Assembly (NCBI GenBank): GCA_910587805.1
Contig: CAJUNM010000005.1
Coordinates: forward strand, 44,226-77,990
Origin: an uncultured Christensenellaceae bacterium
Lineage (GTDB): Bacteria; Bacillota; Clostridia; Christensenellales; Pumilibacteraceae
Direction: 5' to 3'
Length of the DNA stretch: 33,765 nucleotides
Both the position numbers and the translations under genes were made by a program. The notes under the pieces were generated by a model. The model was not told the DNA's origin and did no database searches. It saw only the letters and a list, made by a program, of their open reading frames with translations. Below, one piece after another: positions 9,268-17,715 of this stretch (positions within the stretch are counted from its first letter, which is position 1; each line of letters begins with the position of its first letter).

Positions 9268-9296
9268 AAAAACGAGGCGGGCACATACGCTCCGCC
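9268..9296 (-). terminator. Terminator-like hairpin in the rpoB leader (possible attenuator)
   Basis: Minus strand: GGCGG, one bulged base, GC, loop GTATGT, GC, CCGCC, then TCG and five T. It lies between the rpoB promoter and the start codon, so full termination there would block rpoBC; partial termination or attenuation is more likely. Leader attenuators are known upstream of rpoB in other bacteria. A second small hairpin (ACCGA/TCGGT, 9241-9256) follows before the ribosome binding site. Confidence 0.5.
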
Positions 9297-9404
9297 GCGT
9301 TGAAAAAGCTATGCGATTATAATGATGTTTGTCAACCGTTCGTATTCTCTTTTCAAGATATTACGCTCAATACGCAATAATATGACATACTAACGCATTT
9401 TGAT

Positions 9405-9433
9405 ATTGTATCACGTCTTGTCAACTATGTCAA
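9405..9433 (-). promoter_or_regulatory. Promoter of rpoBC
   Basis: Minus strand: -35 TTGACA (9428-9433), 17-bp spacer, -10 TACAAT (9405-9410). The leader is about 190 nt. Further TTGACA (9330-9335) and TATAAT (9316-9321) hexamers lie downstream but only 8 bp apart, so they do not make a second standard promoter. This explains most of the 360-base gap between the GH3 gene and rpoB. Confidence 0.85.
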
Positions 9434-9515
9434 ACGAATTCTATGCGATTTTTCAATAAATTTTTGTAAAAATGTGCAAATATTTCATTGCTCGCAAAAA
9501 CTTCGAAAACGGACT

Positions 9516-9559
9516 CGCCTATTGAGTGATGCGAGCGTAATCGCGCCACTCAATAGGCG
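9516..9559 (-). terminator. Perfect 13-bp inverted repeat after the GH3 gene
   Basis: Arms CGCCTATTGAGTG (9516-9528) and CACTCAATAGGCG (9547-9559) are exact complements around an 18-nt loop that holds its own GCGA/TCGC stem. It lies 9 bases after the GH3 stop codon and is probably the cassette's terminator. The T-rich stretch begins only about 5 bases after the stem and is broken, so it is not a textbook terminator and could be an mRNA 3'-end stabiliser or a small mobile palindrome. Confidence 0.55.
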
Positions 9560-9568
9560 GATCTATTA

Positions 9569-12500
9569 CTACGATTCTTGCGTCTTATTCTTTTTTATGT
9601 GCCTTTTGAAAGGCACAAATATACGGAATACGCCGTAACCTATCGCCGTCGCGCAAAGAATATCGAGAATTACGAGCAAAAGAGTCACCCAATTGAACTT
9701 TTCGCTCATTTTTCCCATACCCATATCCGCATCGGGATTATAACTTTTTGCAGTATAATACGTATTGCAATAAGAATATACAGCATTTTTGACCGCCGTT
9801 TTTCCTACTGTTACGTCCGCACTGCTGAACTTATCGAGCCAATTTTGCTTGGAGTTTTGCGGCGGGAGCAAGTGCAGATCGTTGCCGCTGCGCACTTGAT
9901 TATTCACGTCGCCGAAATTATAGTCTGTGACCACCGCGCCACGGAATCCCCATTCGTTGCGCAACACCTGAGTCAAAAGCGCGTAGCTGTTGCAAGCCGA
10001 CACCGCGCCCACACTGTTGAATGCGCTCATAACTGCATTCGCGCCTCCGTCCTTTACGCAAATCTCAAACGCCTTGAGATAATTTTCGCGTAAATTTTGT
10101 TCGGTGAGCCACGTATTCAGATAATTCGGATTATACCCGGGCTCGGACAAAGCCAAATGCTTGAGATAGCAAGTGAGTCCGTTGTTTTTCGCGCCTTTTA
10201 TGAGTGAAGCGCCCATATAACCGGAAAGCACACCGTCCTCGCTGTACGCTTCATAATTACGAGTGTTATAAGGCGATCGATGCAAATTTACAGTCGGCGC
10301 GTACCAACCGTTAATTCCGCCCATAACAGGGGCCTCATCTCCCTCGTTAAAGCCCATTTCGTACGCAAGTCGCGTATTCCACGTGCAAGCGAGCACGCTG
10401 TTCGACGGAAACGCAGTCCATGCGAACGAGTTGGCTTCGAGAAGCGACGCCATTTTTCGGTTGAATCCGCTCGGACCGTCGAAGTCGACGAACTTCGGCT
10501 TGCCTATACTCTCGGCGGCTATCGTGCCGAAACCCGCCGCCGCAACCATATCCGATATTTCGCCGGTTGTCAACTGCGACAGCAATGTATCCCATTTGGG
10601 GTTTTTGTAGTCGGAACCCAATTCCATTATAAGCGCCTCGTTAGGCACGATTTCCGCTCCCGTGCGTTTGAGATCGTTCTCCGACGCTTTTTTGCCGCCG
10701 ACGAGCGTATAGAGATAAAGCATATCGCCGTCCGTTCTGCCCGTAACCGGCATTTCGAGCGTACCCGCTTTTTCGGCGTCGTCGTATCCGCGATAATAAT
10801 AAGCGTTCGCAGCCGCTATATCGTTTTTATTTAAGTTTTCGGGTTTTACTTTCGGGAAGGTACCCTTAAAATCCGTACGGGACAAATACGTTACGCGCTT
10901 GTTGTCCTCGGCATTGCGATTTCCGTCGATGGGCATGCCCGCTTCGGCGTCCTCGCCCGTAAAACGATTTTTGACGTAGCCCTTGCTTTCCGGATCGAAG
11001 CGATAAATATAGCCGCGGCGCGCACCCGCCGTGCCGAACTCGGGAACGTTAAACGTTATATCGGAAATCGCCGACGGATTATGCGCCGAATCCATGATTT
11101 TTATCTTGTAATCGCCGGGATCCAGCTCCCACCCGCGCACGCCGTTTCCGTTACGGTCATAGCAATCATAGCTTGCCATATCGTAAACGTCGAACGTTAC
11201 GGTCACGTCCTCCGTGCCGTTCTTTTCTATTTCGCCCGTCTTTGCAAAGCCGACGAGATTTATATGCGATTTTTCTATTTCTCCGTCGTAATACGGCGCT
11301 TGATAATACACTTGCACAACGTCCTTGCCCGCCGCACTTCCCGTATTGGTTACGGTAACGGTTACGCTCACCGAAGTATTGCGATGACGAATAACGTTGT
11401 CCGTTATATTGCCGTCGTCGAGCACGGATTTTGCTTCCTCGTCACCCGTTTTTATTTTAACGTCTTTGAGCGTCCACGAAAAATCGGTGTACGACAGTCC
11501 GTAGCCGAAAGGATACTGAACTACGGCGTCGTATCCTTTGCCGTAGGTATTTTCCTCATCGTCGAAGTATCCGACTGCGTTTGCCGTTTCATACCACTTG
11601 TAACCGACGTAAATATCTTCGGCATAGAATATTTGATTGTTGCCGCCTTGGGAGCGCACGGCGTTTACGTAGGTGGGATCGGAAGTCGTATCATACGGCG
11701 CCGTATTGCTTGTTTTGCCCGACGGATTGACCGCACCCGAAAGCGCTTTTCCTATGGATTTGGTACCCGATTGCCCTGCAAATCCGACAAGAAGCGCAGC
11801 GTCTATGCCGGGTTCTTTCAAAAAGCCCATTTCCATGGTGTTTGCAACGTTCAAAAGCACTATGACCGTTTCGTAGTTTTGTTCTACGTAATCGATCATG
11901 GCGCGCTCGTTCTCGGTGAGCGTAAGCCCGTCGAGCTTGGGATCTTTAAGCTCTTGCGTGCTCACGTTTTCGCCCGTTTCGCGCGAAACGGTGACGATAG
12001 CGGTAGCGGAAAAAGGTTTTGCCGCTTCGAGTGCGGCGCTGCCGCCCGTATAAAAGCTTTTTGCCGGATTGCCGCCCTTGTACTCATCGAGGAGTTTTCT
12101 GTTTACCTCGAAACCCGCAGCCTCGAGTCCTTCGGTAAGAGTAACTCGATTACGCTTAAATTTTACCGTACCGTTTTCCTCGATATCCTCGGCGATTATC
12201 GTAGAAGCGCCGCTGCCCACGCCGGAATACGCAAAACCGTCATCCGTAGACCCAACGCCGAAAAGATTGACTCTGTACTTTTCGTTTGCGCGGACGGCGA
12301 GAGGGAGCGTGCCGTTTTTGTTTTCCAAAAGTACGATCCCTTCCGAAGCTATTTTTTGAACGAGTTCGTCGCCCTTTGCGAGCGCCGCTTGAGCTTTATC
12401 TGAGTCGACGGTTATGCCGGAGCCCACGAGGTGCGACTTTATCTCACCCGCATGGACGCCGTATATGCCGTTTCCGACGGCGAGCGCGATTACAACGGCA

Positions 12501-12616
12501 ATATACACGCACAATAAGACTATGCTCTTTGCCGACCATGCGAAACTTTTGATTTTCTTTTTTGCGCCGTCCGACGCTTCGATGTTTTCATCGACGTTTC
12601 TTTTATTATTTTTCAT
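9569..12616 (-). CDS. Membrane-anchored GH3 glycosidase with reversed domain order
   Basis: This 1015-aa protein belongs to glycoside hydrolase family 3 (beta-glucosidase or related). The family's usual C-terminal domain comes first (about 80-375, including EGIVLLEN and the SRETGEN acid/base region), then a fibronectin-III-like module (about 410-525), then the TIM-barrel at about 660-915. The barrel has RNYEAYSED (786-794), Lys819-His820 and nucleophile Asp898 in VVTDY. This order is known from Ruminococcus and Butyrivibrio beta-glucosidases. A helix at 31-53 and another at 976-999, both next to basic cytoplasmic tails, should hold the enzyme on the outer face by both ends. AAGGAGA lies 7 nt before the start, and the upstream lipoprotein stops 12 nt away. 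It is the last gene of the cassette; the substrate is unknown. Confidence 0.92.
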   Translation of the reverse strand: MKNNKRNVDENIEASDGAKKKIKSFAWSAKSIVLLCVYIAVVIALAVGNGIYGVHAGEIKSHLVGSGITVDSDKAQAALAKGDELVQKIASEGIVLLENKNGTLPLAVRANEKYRVNLFGVGSTDDGFAYSGVGSGASTIIAEDIEENGTVKFKRNRVTLTEGLEAAGFEVNRKLLDEYKGGNPAKSFYTGGSAALEAAKPFSATAIVTVSRETGENVSTQELKDPKLDGLTLTENERAMIDYVEQNYETVIVLLNVANTMEMGFLKEPGIDAALLVGFAGQSGTKSIGKALSGAVNPSGKTSNTAPYDTTSDPTYVNAVRSQGGNNQIFYAEDIYVGYKWYETANAVGYFDDEENTYGKGYDAVVQYPFGYGLSYTDFSWTLKDVKIKTGDEEAKSVLDDGNITDNVIRHRNTSVSVTVTVTNTGSAAGKDVVQVYYQAPYYDGEIEKSHINLVGFAKTGEIEKNGTEDVTVTFDVYDMASYDCYDRNGNGVRGWELDPGDYKIKIMDSAHNPSAISDITFNVPEFGTAGARRGYIYRFDPESKGYVKNRFTGEDAEAGMPIDGNRNAEDNKRVTYLSRTDFKGTFPKVKPENLNKNDIAAANAYYYRGYDDAEKAGTLEMPVTGRTDGDMLYLYTLVGGKKASENDLKRTGAEIVPNEALIMELGSDYKNPKWDTLLSQLTTGEISDMVAAAGFGTIAAESIGKPKFVDFDGPSGFNRKMASLLEANSFAWTAFPSNSVLACTWNTRLAYEMGFNEGDEAPVMGGINGWYAPTVNLHRSPYNTRNYEAYSEDGVLSGYMGASLIKGAKNNGLTCYLKHLALSEPGYNPNYLNTWLTEQNLRENYLKAFEICVKDGGANAVMSAFNSVGAVSACNSYALLTQVLRNEWGFRGAVVTDYNFGDVNNQVRSGNDLHLLPPQNSKQNWLDKFSSADVTVGKTAVKNAVYSYCNTYYTAKSYNPDADMGMGKMSEKFNWVTLLLVILDILCATAIGYGVFRIFVPFKRHIKKNKTQES

Positions 12617-12628
12617 TGCGGTTTCTCC

Positions 12629-14266
12629 TTACGCCATACGCGCATAAGCGCTTTCAAATACGAACACTGCATTTTCGGTCATGGTTTGCATTATGTCGAA
12701 CTGAAAACCTGCCTCGCCGTTTTCATTCACCTTTAATCCGCGAGGGATTATAAGATAGACGGTCACGACCCCGTGCTCGGCGTCGAGTTTAACGCTCGCC
12801 GTAGTCAATTTTTTAACCAAGCCTTTGGACGCTTTGAAATCCACCCAATGCACAAGATCGGCAGCGCCGGAAATATGCGTAAACGTGAGTTTGAACAATC
12901 GATCATATCGCTCGTCATTGTCGAAATGATTGCCGCACCCCGAAATTGCCTTAGAGCCTTCGGCTTGCGGATAGAGCGTATATTTTATTTTTTTGTCCGA
13001 ATATCCTTCGGAAGCGTTGTCTATTTCGCCGACCTTGCCCGCCTCGCCGTTGGTGCCGTTGTTAATCTCGTAACGCTGTCCGCCGCTCGTTTTGCGCGGC
13101 TTGACCGAGACTTCCTGATATCCTGTTGTTATAACTATCGGTCGTAAAATCACGTCGTGTGCGGGCATGGCAAACTCCTCGCCCGTCATCCAACGCTCTG
13201 CGGGATCGAGCACGTTATACCAGCCCATTTGCGTGCCTTTGAGTGTTGCTTCTATCTCGGGTTTTTCGCCTACTTGCACAAGCTTGCTCGCAGACCCGTC
13301 CGCAAATGCCGCGCCCTCGAGCGTAAGATCGTATTTATCCGCAGCTATTTTGCCCACGTCGTAACCGACCGCGCTAATCTTGGCTGCATTGGTATTGTTA
13401 AGAACTTCGAGCCGCACCCACGGCGATTCACCGTTCGGAACGAGATCGGTTCTTACGAAAAATTCGGTGACCGCCGCTTCGCCTGAGGCGAGCGAAAGTA
13501 TTTTGCTCGAACCTATATCTCCGCCCGCTTTGCCGTAATCGTAATAAAAACGGAAATGCGCCGCCGTATTCCCCGTGTTATTGAACACATAACGCACCTT
13601 GGTGCGCGTACCCTCGGTTTGCGTTCCGGAAAGTCCGCCGCCCTGAATGATCAATATCGGGTATGCGCTGTCGCTTATGCCGCCGCCGAACCCGTACTCG
13701 GTAAAACCGGAATAAATAACGTTGTCTATGACGAGCGTCCCGTTTTCGGCGTCCGCAGCTATCGTTTTGCCGTTCTCTTTAACATTCGACGTGCTTGCGC
13801 CTTTATCGACATTCGTAGCGAGCACGAGTCGTACGCCCGTCATAGGCAGATCGGGTTTACCTTCCTCTACCGTTATTTTCACGTCGAAGTCGAACTCCTC
13901 TATGGTAAACGTGATTTTATCCACGCCGATCGCAAGAGGCTCGTCTCGATGCGTCCAACCGTCGCAGTCGGAATAGTTCATATCGATGACTATCTCCTCT
14001 CCGTCCACATTCCAATGCGAATCAAACGCAAGACCGTCGGGCGAGAACGTTTCTCCGACGAGATAATCGGTTTTGAACGGCGCTTGCGTAATTTCCACAC
14101 TCAAAACGTACGGATCAAGACCCGTAGGCAATTTGTTCTGATCGTCGCCGGGAATAACCCCGCCGCCGGTACCGCCGCTTTTATCGCACGCGGCAAAAGC
14201 GAACGCGGTTGCCGCGCACACCGTCGCGGCAATTACTCCTGTAATTCGTTTGATTTTTTTATTCAT
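12629..14266 (-). CDS. Lipoprotein with Ig-like domain, paralogue of its upstream neighbour
   Basis: This 545-aa exported lipoprotein has signal peptide MNKKIKRITGVIAATVCAAT and lipobox AFAAC, then a Gly-rich linker. A bacterial Ig-like (Big_3-type) segment with YLVGETFSPDGL lies in the first 120 residues. The rest matches the neighbouring lipoprotein: NTGNTAAHFRFYYD against NSGSADMSFKYYTE, and the last 160 residues share PR.TS, the AGxV.., S.GCG and TH/TRISG anchors. The chosen ATG has GAGG six bases upstream; another ATG 12 bases earlier overlaps the upstream stop (ATGA) but has no ribosome binding site. Translation is probably coupled to both neighbours. Role unknown; carbohydrate binding or ligand display beside the GH3 enzyme is an inference. 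Confidence 0.82.
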   Translation of the reverse strand: MNKKIKRITGVIAATVCAATAFAFAACDKSGGTGGGVIPGDDQNKLPTGLDPYVLSVEITQAPFKTDYLVGETFSPDGLAFDSHWNVDGEEIVIDMNYSDCDGWTHRDEPLAIGVDKITFTIEEFDFDVKITVEEGKPDLPMTGVRLVLATNVDKGASTSNVKENGKTIAADAENGTLVIDNVIYSGFTEYGFGGGISDSAYPILIIQGGGLSGTQTEGTRTKVRYVFNNTGNTAAHFRFYYDYGKAGGDIGSSKILSLASGEAAVTEFFVRTDLVPNGESPWVRLEVLNNTNAAKISAVGYDVGKIAADKYDLTLEGAAFADGSASKLVQVGEKPEIEATLKGTQMGWYNVLDPAERWMTGEEFAMPAHDVILRPIVITTGYQEVSVKPRKTSGGQRYEINNGTNGEAGKVGEIDNASEGYSDKKIKYTLYPQAEGSKAISGCGNHFDNDERYDRLFKLTFTHISGAADLVHWVDFKASKGLVKKLTTASVKLDAEHGVVTVYLIIPRGLKVNENGEAGFQFDIMQTMTENAVFVFESAYARMA

Positions 14267-14274
14267 GATCTGCC

Positions 14275-16269
14275 TCATTTAATATCTATGGTTTCGCATT
14301 CCATAACGAACGACGCATCGCCGATCATATTTTCCGTAATGTCGAACAATATGTGTTTGTTGCTGCCGATATCGAGATTTGCGGGAATAAAGAAATAGAA
14401 TTCCGCAACGGTACTCGATTCATCGAGAACCGCATCGAATCTCGTCAAATCCGTACCCTTGCTATCTCCTACGAAATGAGTAAACGATATATCCCCCGAT
14501 ATTCGCGTAAGACGTATAATGCAAACACGCGAATAATTTTTATCAACGCCTATATTCGAGCCGCAACCCGCTGCTATACGCGTACCCTTACTTTGCCGAG
14601 CGATGGTATATAAAACTTTGTTTTGCGAATATCCCGCCGCAACGTCGCTTGAAACTTCTCCGGCAATCGCCGTTGATGGGTTGATACCGTTTGCTATGCT
14701 TATAGCGGGATTAGCTCCGCTACTCGTCGCGCGCGGCTCGACTTTTTTTGATTGACGATCCGAATTATTGTTTTCGGCAAACACGCCTTTCAAAAGACCG
14801 GCGACCTGACTGCTTTCCGCAAATTTATCGCATGTGCCGTCCGAAAAAACGCAGTCGCTCGGCAAAACAATTCTTTGCGCTCCGTCCTTTATGTGCCCGA
14901 CCACATAGCCGACGAAATCGATTTGTCCGTCTGTCACGTTCGACAGCAAATCGAAATTCGCCCACTTATTGTTACTGAATTTTTCGACGATAAACTCGAC
15001 ATACTTGCTCTGTCCCGCCGCAACGGTCACAAAATCGGTCGATGCAAGTACCAAGCCGTTGTCTTCGGTATAGTATTTGAACGACATATCCGCGGAGCCG
15101 CTGTTTACGAAATACATTCCTATTACCACGCGTAAATCTTTTTGACCGCTCCATTGATCCCACCTGAAGCCCATACCGTTGCCGTTGAATATCACTTTTT
15201 GTCCCGATGCACCCGTAACGTTGAGTCTGTATCCGTTACCCACGGATTCGCCGTTGTAAACAACGTCGGTACGAGTTATGGCTTTATTAGATACGTTGGT
15301 GCTTCCTCCGAAACCGGTCGAGTTTTCGAGCATTACGAGCGAACTCTTATCGTATGCGGTGAAAAGCTTTTCATGCAACACTTTGCCGCATTCGCACGTT
15401 TGATCGGTTTTACCCCAATCGAGTTGCATAGCCTCGTGGTTTTGCTTTTCGGAATATTCGCCGCAACGCAAGCATTGTGCCCTGTGCCCGTCTTCGTACT
15501 CGACGGGATCATCGTAATTGTGTTCGAGCGCGGTACCGCTTGTAAACGTTTCGCCGTTTGCATCGAATTCTCCGCATTCGCAGCTCTTATAGTATGTTGC
15601 GGCATGTATACAGTCCGCCGCCGTCTTTAAGTATTTTGCTTCGGCAACTTCGCGCGTATACGAATGTGCGGCAAATTCTCCGCTTGTAAACGTTTCGCCG
15701 TTCGCATCGAATTCTCCGCATTCGCAGCTCTTGTAATATGTTGCGGCATGTATACAGTCCGCCGCCGTCTTTAAGTATTTTGCTTCGGCAACTTCGCGCG
15801 TATACGAATGCGGAATCGTTTCGCCGTACGGATTTCCGCATTCGGCGCACACGGCTTTTTCTGTACACGTCGCAGTTCCGCCCGTATGCTCTCCCGTAGC
15901 GGGCTTGACCGTTTTTGTGGTGTAATCGCAACCCGAACGAACGCAAGCTTGATACTCACCCCAGCCTTCTTCGCTGCACGTAGGCAATTTGGCTTCATGC
16001 GAAGTCAAATCGTGACCGAGCGCCTTAAGCGTAATGGCGTCGAGTAAAACTTCCCTGCTTCCCGCCTCGTCCGCAAACAGCTTATCGCAATGCGAACATT
16101 CGTAGTACGCCTTATTGCCCGCTTCGATACAGCTTGCCGACACTGCCGCTACGGGCGTAAGCTTATGCTCGCTTACGGGCGTTTGCGGATTACAGCCCGC
16201 AAGGGTACCCTCTCCCGCCAGCATTGCGGCTATCACCGCACAAATTGATAATATTTTATTCCTTTTCAT
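14275..16269 (-). CDS. Cys-rich repeat lipoprotein, first of a tandem paralogous pair
   Basis: This 664-aa lipoprotein has a signal peptide ending in lipobox LAGC. Residues about 45-300 hold seven or eight short units with Cys pairs (for example CSHC, CAEC, CECG, CLRC), resembling small zinc-ribbon-like repeats of clostridial surface proteins. Two of these units are an almost exact 48-residue tandem copy. The C-terminal 350 residues are a module shared with the next gene (KVEPRATSSG, AAGCGSN, TRISG anchors). Of two adjacent ATGs the second is chosen, with GGAGG at 5 nt. The stop overlaps the next gene's alternative start. It is the first gene after the sensor kinase, 106 nt downstream, so it may have its own promoter. 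Metal binding is not shown. Confidence 0.82.
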   Translation of the reverse strand: MKRNKILSICAVIAAMLAGEGTLAGCNPQTPVSEHKLTPVAAVSASCIEAGNKAYYECSHCDKLFADEAGSREVLLDAITLKALGHDLTSHEAKLPTCSEEGWGEYQACVRSGCDYTTKTVKPATGEHTGGTATCTEKAVCAECGNPYGETIPHSYTREVAEAKYLKTAADCIHAATYYKSCECGEFDANGETFTSGEFAAHSYTREVAEAKYLKTAADCIHAATYYKSCECGEFDANGETFTSGTALEHNYDDPVEYEDGHRAQCLRCGEYSEKQNHEAMQLDWGKTDQTCECGKVLHEKLFTAYDKSSLVMLENSTGFGGSTNVSNKAITRTDVVYNGESVGNGYRLNVTGASGQKVIFNGNGMGFRWDQWSGQKDLRVVIGMYFVNSGSADMSFKYYTEDNGLVLASTDFVTVAAGQSKYVEFIVEKFSNNKWANFDLLSNVTDGQIDFVGYVVGHIKDGAQRIVLPSDCVFSDGTCDKFAESSQVAGLLKGVFAENNNSDRQSKKVEPRATSSGANPAISIANGINPSTAIAGEVSSDVAAGYSQNKVLYTIARQSKGTRIAAGCGSNIGVDKNYSRVCIIRLTRISGDISFTHFVGDSKGTDLTRFDAVLDESSTVAEFYFFIPANLDIGSNKHILFDITENMIGDASFVMECETIDIK
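15537..15810 (-). repeat. Tandem 144-bp duplication inside the lipoprotein gene
   Basis: Two copies of a 130-bp block (15537-15666 and 15681-15810) lie exactly 144 bp apart and differ at three positions, all silent. They encode the identical segment HSYTREVAEAKYLKTAADC and onward through FTSG. Such near-identity implies recent duplication or gene conversion, and copy number could vary between strains. Confidence 0.95.
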
Positions 16270-16375
16270 CATTTCCTCCGATAATTAAATATTGTATTGT
16301 TAAAATACATTATAAAAATATCGAATTCAAGATATTATCCGCGAATTGTTTCTTTCAATCCGTAAACGGCGTTTT

Positions 16376-17707
16376 TTATTCGAGCGTAAAAAGTATTTTT
16401 ACGTTGAAAATACCGCCGACGGCGTTTATTTGCAAAATACCGTTATAATTCTCGACCGTGCGCTTCACGCTTTTAAGTCCGTATCCGTGAAATGCCTTTT
16501 GCTGTTTGTTTGTTACGGGCAAGCCGTTTTCAAACTTGAGATCGCCCGCATAACCGTTATACACATGGATTGCCGAAAAATCGTTCACGCGTTTAATCGA
16601 AACTCCGATAGACCTTTCCGACTCGGGCAACGCCCGAACCGCTTCGATGGCGTTGTCCAAAAGATTGCCGAAAAGTACATACACGTCCGCATCGGACATA
16701 AACTTTATTTGCGACGCATCGACTATACACGAAAGATTTATGTTTTCGCTCTTACAAACGAGACTTTTTTCCATAAGAATTACATCAAGAGCTTCGTTGC
16801 CGGTTCTATACGCCGAATCGTATATATCCACAACCTTTTCAAGCTCTGCAAGCTCCTTGCCGGAAACGCTTCCTATATGCTTAAACCGTCTGATATGATG
16901 CTTTAAGTCATGACATTTAAGATTTATAAGCTCCACATTTTCCTTGGAAATTCTGTATTGCTCGGATTGCATATGGTTGATTTGCTTGACCGCCGCAAGC
17001 TCCGTCTCGGCACGCTTTCGCCGCGGAAGTTCAAAGAGCATTATGAGCGCGAGCACACAGCACAAAATGCCATACACGTGCAACATACAAACGCTCGCTC
17101 CGTCTGTTTTTTCCGGCAAAGACCAAATAATGACCGCACCGAAAACCACGTTAATGAAAACAAACAACACCGCAATGAGAATTACCGTAAAATTATTCAT
17201 GCCGAATATGCCGAGCTGTTCGATCTTGGCGCAAAACAGCCAATACGCCGCGCTGTAAATCAAAAAGAATATTTGAAAATACACAAGCATAAACACAATG
17301 GTTTCCGTCGATCCGAATGCAGAACCGCTACCGTAAAAATCGAACGCCGCCACCCCCGTCGCGCGCATTGCCGACCCGAATATCTCGTAAAGTTCTTGCG
17401 CTATATGCTGCACCGTAAATCCGGCTATTGCACAGCATAAAATGTCTTTGAACGGTTCGTCGTATATGAGCGCCATTGCGCCCAACGATACGGCAAACAA
17501 CGCCAAAAACATCAACGAACCGTAGAATGTATTAAACGCAACAATCGGTATAGCAAAAGCCGATCCCAAACACAAAATCGCGCCGAGCGATATTCGCCAC
17601 GGCGCGCCTTTGCGCAACTTAAACTTTCGCGCGAACATTGCTTCGGCAACCGCAAGTTCCGCCATAAACAACGGACGATAAAAAAACAACTGCGTTATTT
17701 CATACAT
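16376..17707 (-). CDS. GHKL-type sensor histidine kinase (AgrC-like)
   Basis: This 443-aa membrane kinase has about six hydrophobic helices in residues 5-225, a short basic linker, then the kinase core. The phospho-acceptor motif is CHDLKHH with His266. The N box GNLLDNA has Asn348, Asp351 and Asn352. The G box is GYGLKSV (408-414). A divergent H-box of this kind and an N-terminal helical sensor are typical of kinases that pair with LytTR regulators and often sense peptides. The gene starts 8 nt after the response regulator stop; a GGAGG lies inside the end of that gene, about 15 nt before the ATG, so initiation may depend on coupling. No agrB or agrD-like peptide gene is seen nearby, so the signal is unknown. 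Confidence 0.9.
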   Translation of the reverse strand: MYEITQLFFYRPLFMAELAVAEAMFARKFKLRKGAPWRISLGAILCLGSAFAIPIVAFNTFYGSLMFLALFAVSLGAMALIYDEPFKDILCCAIAGFTVQHIAQELYEIFGSAMRATGVAAFDFYGSGSAFGSTETIVFMLVYFQIFFLIYSAAYWLFCAKIEQLGIFGMNNFTVILIAVLFVFINVVFGAVIIWSLPEKTDGASVCMLHVYGILCCVLALIMLFELPRRKRAETELAAVKQINHMQSEQYRISKENVELINLKCHDLKHHIRRFKHIGSVSGKELAELEKVVDIYDSAYRTGNEALDVILMEKSLVCKSENINLSCIVDASQIKFMSDADVYVLFGNLLDNAIEAVRALPESERSIGVSIKRVNDFSAIHVYNGYAGDLKFENGLPVTNKQQKAFHGYGLKSVKRTVENYNGILQINAVGGIFNVKILFTLE

Positions 17708-17715
17708 TTGTTAAA

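Noticed and set aside
9209..9286. 26-codon N-terminal extension of RpoB
   Set aside because: It runs through the leader hairpin, has no ribosome binding site and is absent from RpoB proteins; the internal ATG at 9208 has AGGAG at 5 nt.
16322..16348. Repeated AATTCG-like hexamers 20 bp apart upstream of the first lipoprotein, considered as a LytTR operator
   Set aside because: They are short, do not resemble known LytTR boxes, and one would lie between the -10 (16309-16314) and the -35 position. The spacing is suggestive but not enough to call a site.
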